Assembly: GCA_946062035.1 (NCBI GenBank)
Contig: CAMGTS010000062.1
Location: 1 to 7,239 of the forward strand
From: an uncultured Bacteroidales bacterium
GTDB taxonomy: Bacteria; Bacteroidota; Bacteroidia; Bacteroidales; UBA932
Direction: 5' to 3'
Length of the DNA: 7,239 bases
Shown here piece after piece: positions 6,121 through 7,239 of the stretch; position 1 is the first letter of the stretch; each line of letters begins with the position of its first letter. The notes beneath the pieces were generated by a model. The model searched no databases and was not told where the DNA came from. It saw nothing but the letters and a program-made list of their open reading frames with translations. The position numbers and the translations under genes were made by a program.

Positions 6121-7137
6121 ATGAAATATACACAGCAAGACTTTAAAAGCGACCAGATAGTTAAGTGGTGCCCGGGTTGTGGCGACCATGCGATTCTTGC
6201 AGCGGTTCTGAGGGCTATGCCTGAGGTATGCGAGAAGAGAGGCTATTCTAAAGAGCAGTTCGTGTTTGTATCAGGTATCGGATGCTCAAGCCGTTTCCCT
6301 TATTACATGAACACATACGGTTTCCACGGAATTCACGGTAGGGCAGGTGCGCTTGCTACAGGAATAAAGGTAGCTAACCCTAAGCTCTCCGTATGGCAGA
6401 TGACCGGAGACGGTGACGCCCTCGCAATCGGCGGTAACCATTTCATCCATGAGATCAGAAGAAACATGGATGTCAACATTATCCTGTTCAACAACAGAAT
6501 CTACGGACTTACAAAAGGACAGTATTCACCTACATCTAAGTTCGGTATGGTTACAAAGACTTCTCCTTACGGTACAATCGAATATCCTTTCACTCCGGGT
6601 GAGCTTGTATTGGGTGCGAGAGGTACTTTCTTTGCAAGAAGCCTTGATACGGAGTTGGCTCTCAACCAGGAGATTATGGTAAGGGCCGCGATGCACGACG
6701 GTGCTTCTGTAATGGAGATGCTTGTCAACTGTATGATCTACAACAACGGCGCTCATGCGGAGATTTCCGACAGGGCTGTCAAGGCCGACAGGACGATTGT
6801 TCTCCGTGACGGTGAACCTATGATTTTCGGTGCCAACAGAGATAAAGGTCTGATACTTGACGGTCTCAAGCTCAAGGTAGTGAAGATCGGAGAGAACGGA
6901 ATCACCGAAAAAGATCTTCTTGTCCACAACTCAAAGGAGGACAACTTCGGCATCCAGAATATGCTTGTAAACATGAAATATCCTGATTTCCCTGTAGCGT
7001 TGGGAGTTATCAGAGATGTTGAGGACAAGACATACGATGACAGTATTTACGCACAGTTGGATGAAGTGAAGGCCAAATCAAAGATTACTTGTATGGACGA
7101 CCTTCTTCACAGCGGTGCGACTTGGAAAGTCGAATAA
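6121..7137 (+). CDS. korB: 2-oxoacid:ferredoxin oxidoreductase, beta subunit (probably 2-oxoglutarate-specific KorB)
   Basis: This is the thiamine-diphosphate and iron-sulfur subunit paired with KorA. The 338-residue protein has the expected four cysteines for the proximal [4Fe-4S] cluster: Cys17 and Cys20 in WCPGCGDH, Cys55 in GIGCSS, and Cys204 in VNCMIYN. The diphosphate/Mg-binding motif starts with Gly96-Asp97-Gly98 (GDGDALAIGGNH) and continues to Asn124-Asn125 in FNNRIYGLTKGQYSPTS. These are the hallmark beta-subunit elements, so the enzyme looks catalytically intact. The C-terminal part (~210-300) corresponds to the beta-subunit C-terminal domain. There is no extra ferredoxin domain, so a separate ferredoxin must accept electrons. 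It starts 15 bases after korA behind a strong Shine-Dalgarno and is cotranscribed with it. A two-subunit KorAB fits an anaerobe using the enzyme in place of a 2-oxoglutarate dehydrogenase, possibly also reductively in a partial TCA cycle (inference). Substrate choice is not settled by sequence alone. Confidence 0.94.
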   Translation: MKYTQQDFKSDQIVKWCPGCGDHAILAAVLRAMPEVCEKRGYSKEQFVFVSGIGCSSRFPYYMNTYGFHGIHGRAGALATGIKVANPKLSVWQMTGDGDALAIGGNHFIHEIRRNMDVNIILFNNRIYGLTKGQYSPTSKFGMVTKTSPYGTIEYPFTPGELVLGARGTFFARSLDTELALNQEIMVRAAMHDGASVMEMLVNCMIYNNGAHAEISDRAVKADRTIVLRDGEPMIFGANRDKGLILDGLKLKVVKIGENGITEKDLLVHNSKEDNFGIQNMLVNMKYPDFPVALGVIRDVEDKTYDDSIYAQLDEVKAKSKITCMDDLLHSGATWKVE

Positions 7138-7160
7138 ACTAATTGCAATTAATTAAAATT

Positions 7161-7191
7161 TGTGGGCAGAGGTGTGTTGCTCCTGCCCACA
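7161..7191 (+). terminator. GC-rich hairpin after korB, probable terminator
   Basis: TGTGGGCAG (7161-7169) and CTGCCCACA (7183-7191) form a perfect 9-bp stem with a 13-base loop, 23 bases after the korB stop. The 3' side is AT-rich but lacks a continuous T run (TAAATGATTT), so termination efficiency is uncertain. It may instead be an mRNA 3'-end stabiliser or processing site. Read on the minus strand, the stem is followed by a more T-rich stretch. Confidence 0.5.
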
Positions 7192-7199
7192 TAAATGAT

Positions 7200-7213
7200 T
7201 TAAAATATTTTAA
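7200..7213. repeat. Perfect 14-bp AT-only palindrome upstream of the next gene
   Basis: TTAAAATATTTTAA equals its own reverse complement and ends 9 bases before the ATG at 7223. It could be an operator or just AT-rich promoter DNA; the sequence alone does not decide. A second perfect palindrome, TAATTGCAATTA, is at 7140-7151 on the other side of the hairpin. Confidence 0.35.
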
Positions 7214-7222
7214 TCCATAATC

Positions 7223-7239
7223 ATGAAAACAGCTGAAAT
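7223..7239 (+). CDS. Possible start of a downstream gene, truncated by the window edge
   Basis: An ATG at 7223 opens a frame reading Met-Lys-Thr-Ala-Glu before the window ends. The placement fits a + strand gene: after the korB hairpin, behind an AT-rich region, and without a Shine-Dalgarno, as for most starts here. Five codons are too few to identify a product or to prove the start. Confidence 0.35.

Noticed and set aside
5527..6189. 220-residue open frame on the minus strand inside korA and the start of korB
   Set aside because: It is antisense to a highly conserved enzyme, has no recognisable domain, and no promoter or ribosome binding evidence; it is a codon-usage shadow.
7206..7213. TATTTTAA as a -7 promoter box for the gene starting at 7223
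   Set aside because: It lacks the terminal TTTG of the consensus and has no suitably spaced TTG or TTTG upstream.
1..7239. A hidden novel defence, mobile or biosynthetic system
   Set aside because: Nearly all of the window is taken by six recognisable housekeeping genes with intact motifs; the gaps are short and hold ordinary expression signals. No repeats, integration sites or atypical genes are visible.

Overview
The window looks like ordinary chromosome from an anaerobic member of the Bacteroidota, most likely Bacteroidales. The reasons are the BamA protein with Bacteroidota-type sequence features, two Skp/OmpH genes directly behind it, a Bacteroidota-type promoter (TAnnTTTG -7 box), starts that mostly lack Shine-Dalgarno sites, and a gamma-alpha fused 2-oxoacid:ferredoxin oxidoreductase. 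I cannot name a genus from sequence alone. All genes are on the + strand, and I see no mobile element, tRNA, rRNA, CRISPR array or foreign-looking segment.

Region 1 (1 to about 4075) is a compact envelope-biogenesis operon. It holds the 3' part of uppS (undecaprenyl diphosphate synthase, making the lipid carrier for peptidoglycan and surface glycans), then bamA (outer-membrane beta-barrel insertase), then two consecutive skp/ompH-family genes encoding periplasmic chaperones. Gaps of 20 to 39 bases suggest one transcript. Together they supply the wall-glycan carrier, the barrel insertase, and the chaperones that deliver unfolded barrels to it.

Region 2 (4076 to 4275) is a 200-base gap with a strong intrinsic terminator (15-bp stem then a T run). 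The candidate promoter for the next genes begins inside the terminator's 3' arm. The probable korA leader downstream carries a second, weaker hairpin followed by six T.

Region 3 (4276 to 7137) is a two-gene operon, korA-korB, encoding the fused gamma/alpha and the beta subunits of a 2-oxoacid (probably 2-oxoglutarate):ferredoxin oxidoreductase. This enzyme interconverts 2-oxoglutarate plus CoA and succinyl-CoA plus CO2, with ferredoxin as electron carrier, and replaces the NAD-linked 2-oxoglutarate dehydrogenase in anaerobes. korB has the only strong Shine-Dalgarno sequence in the window.

Region 4 (7138 to 7239) has a GC-rich hairpin flanked by two perfect AT-rich palindromes, then the probable first codons of another + strand gene cut by the window edge.

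I found no convincing undescribed system. The points most worth a second look are regulatory: the korB Shine-Dalgarno, the terminator/promoter overlap, the korA leader hairpin and the palindromes after korB.
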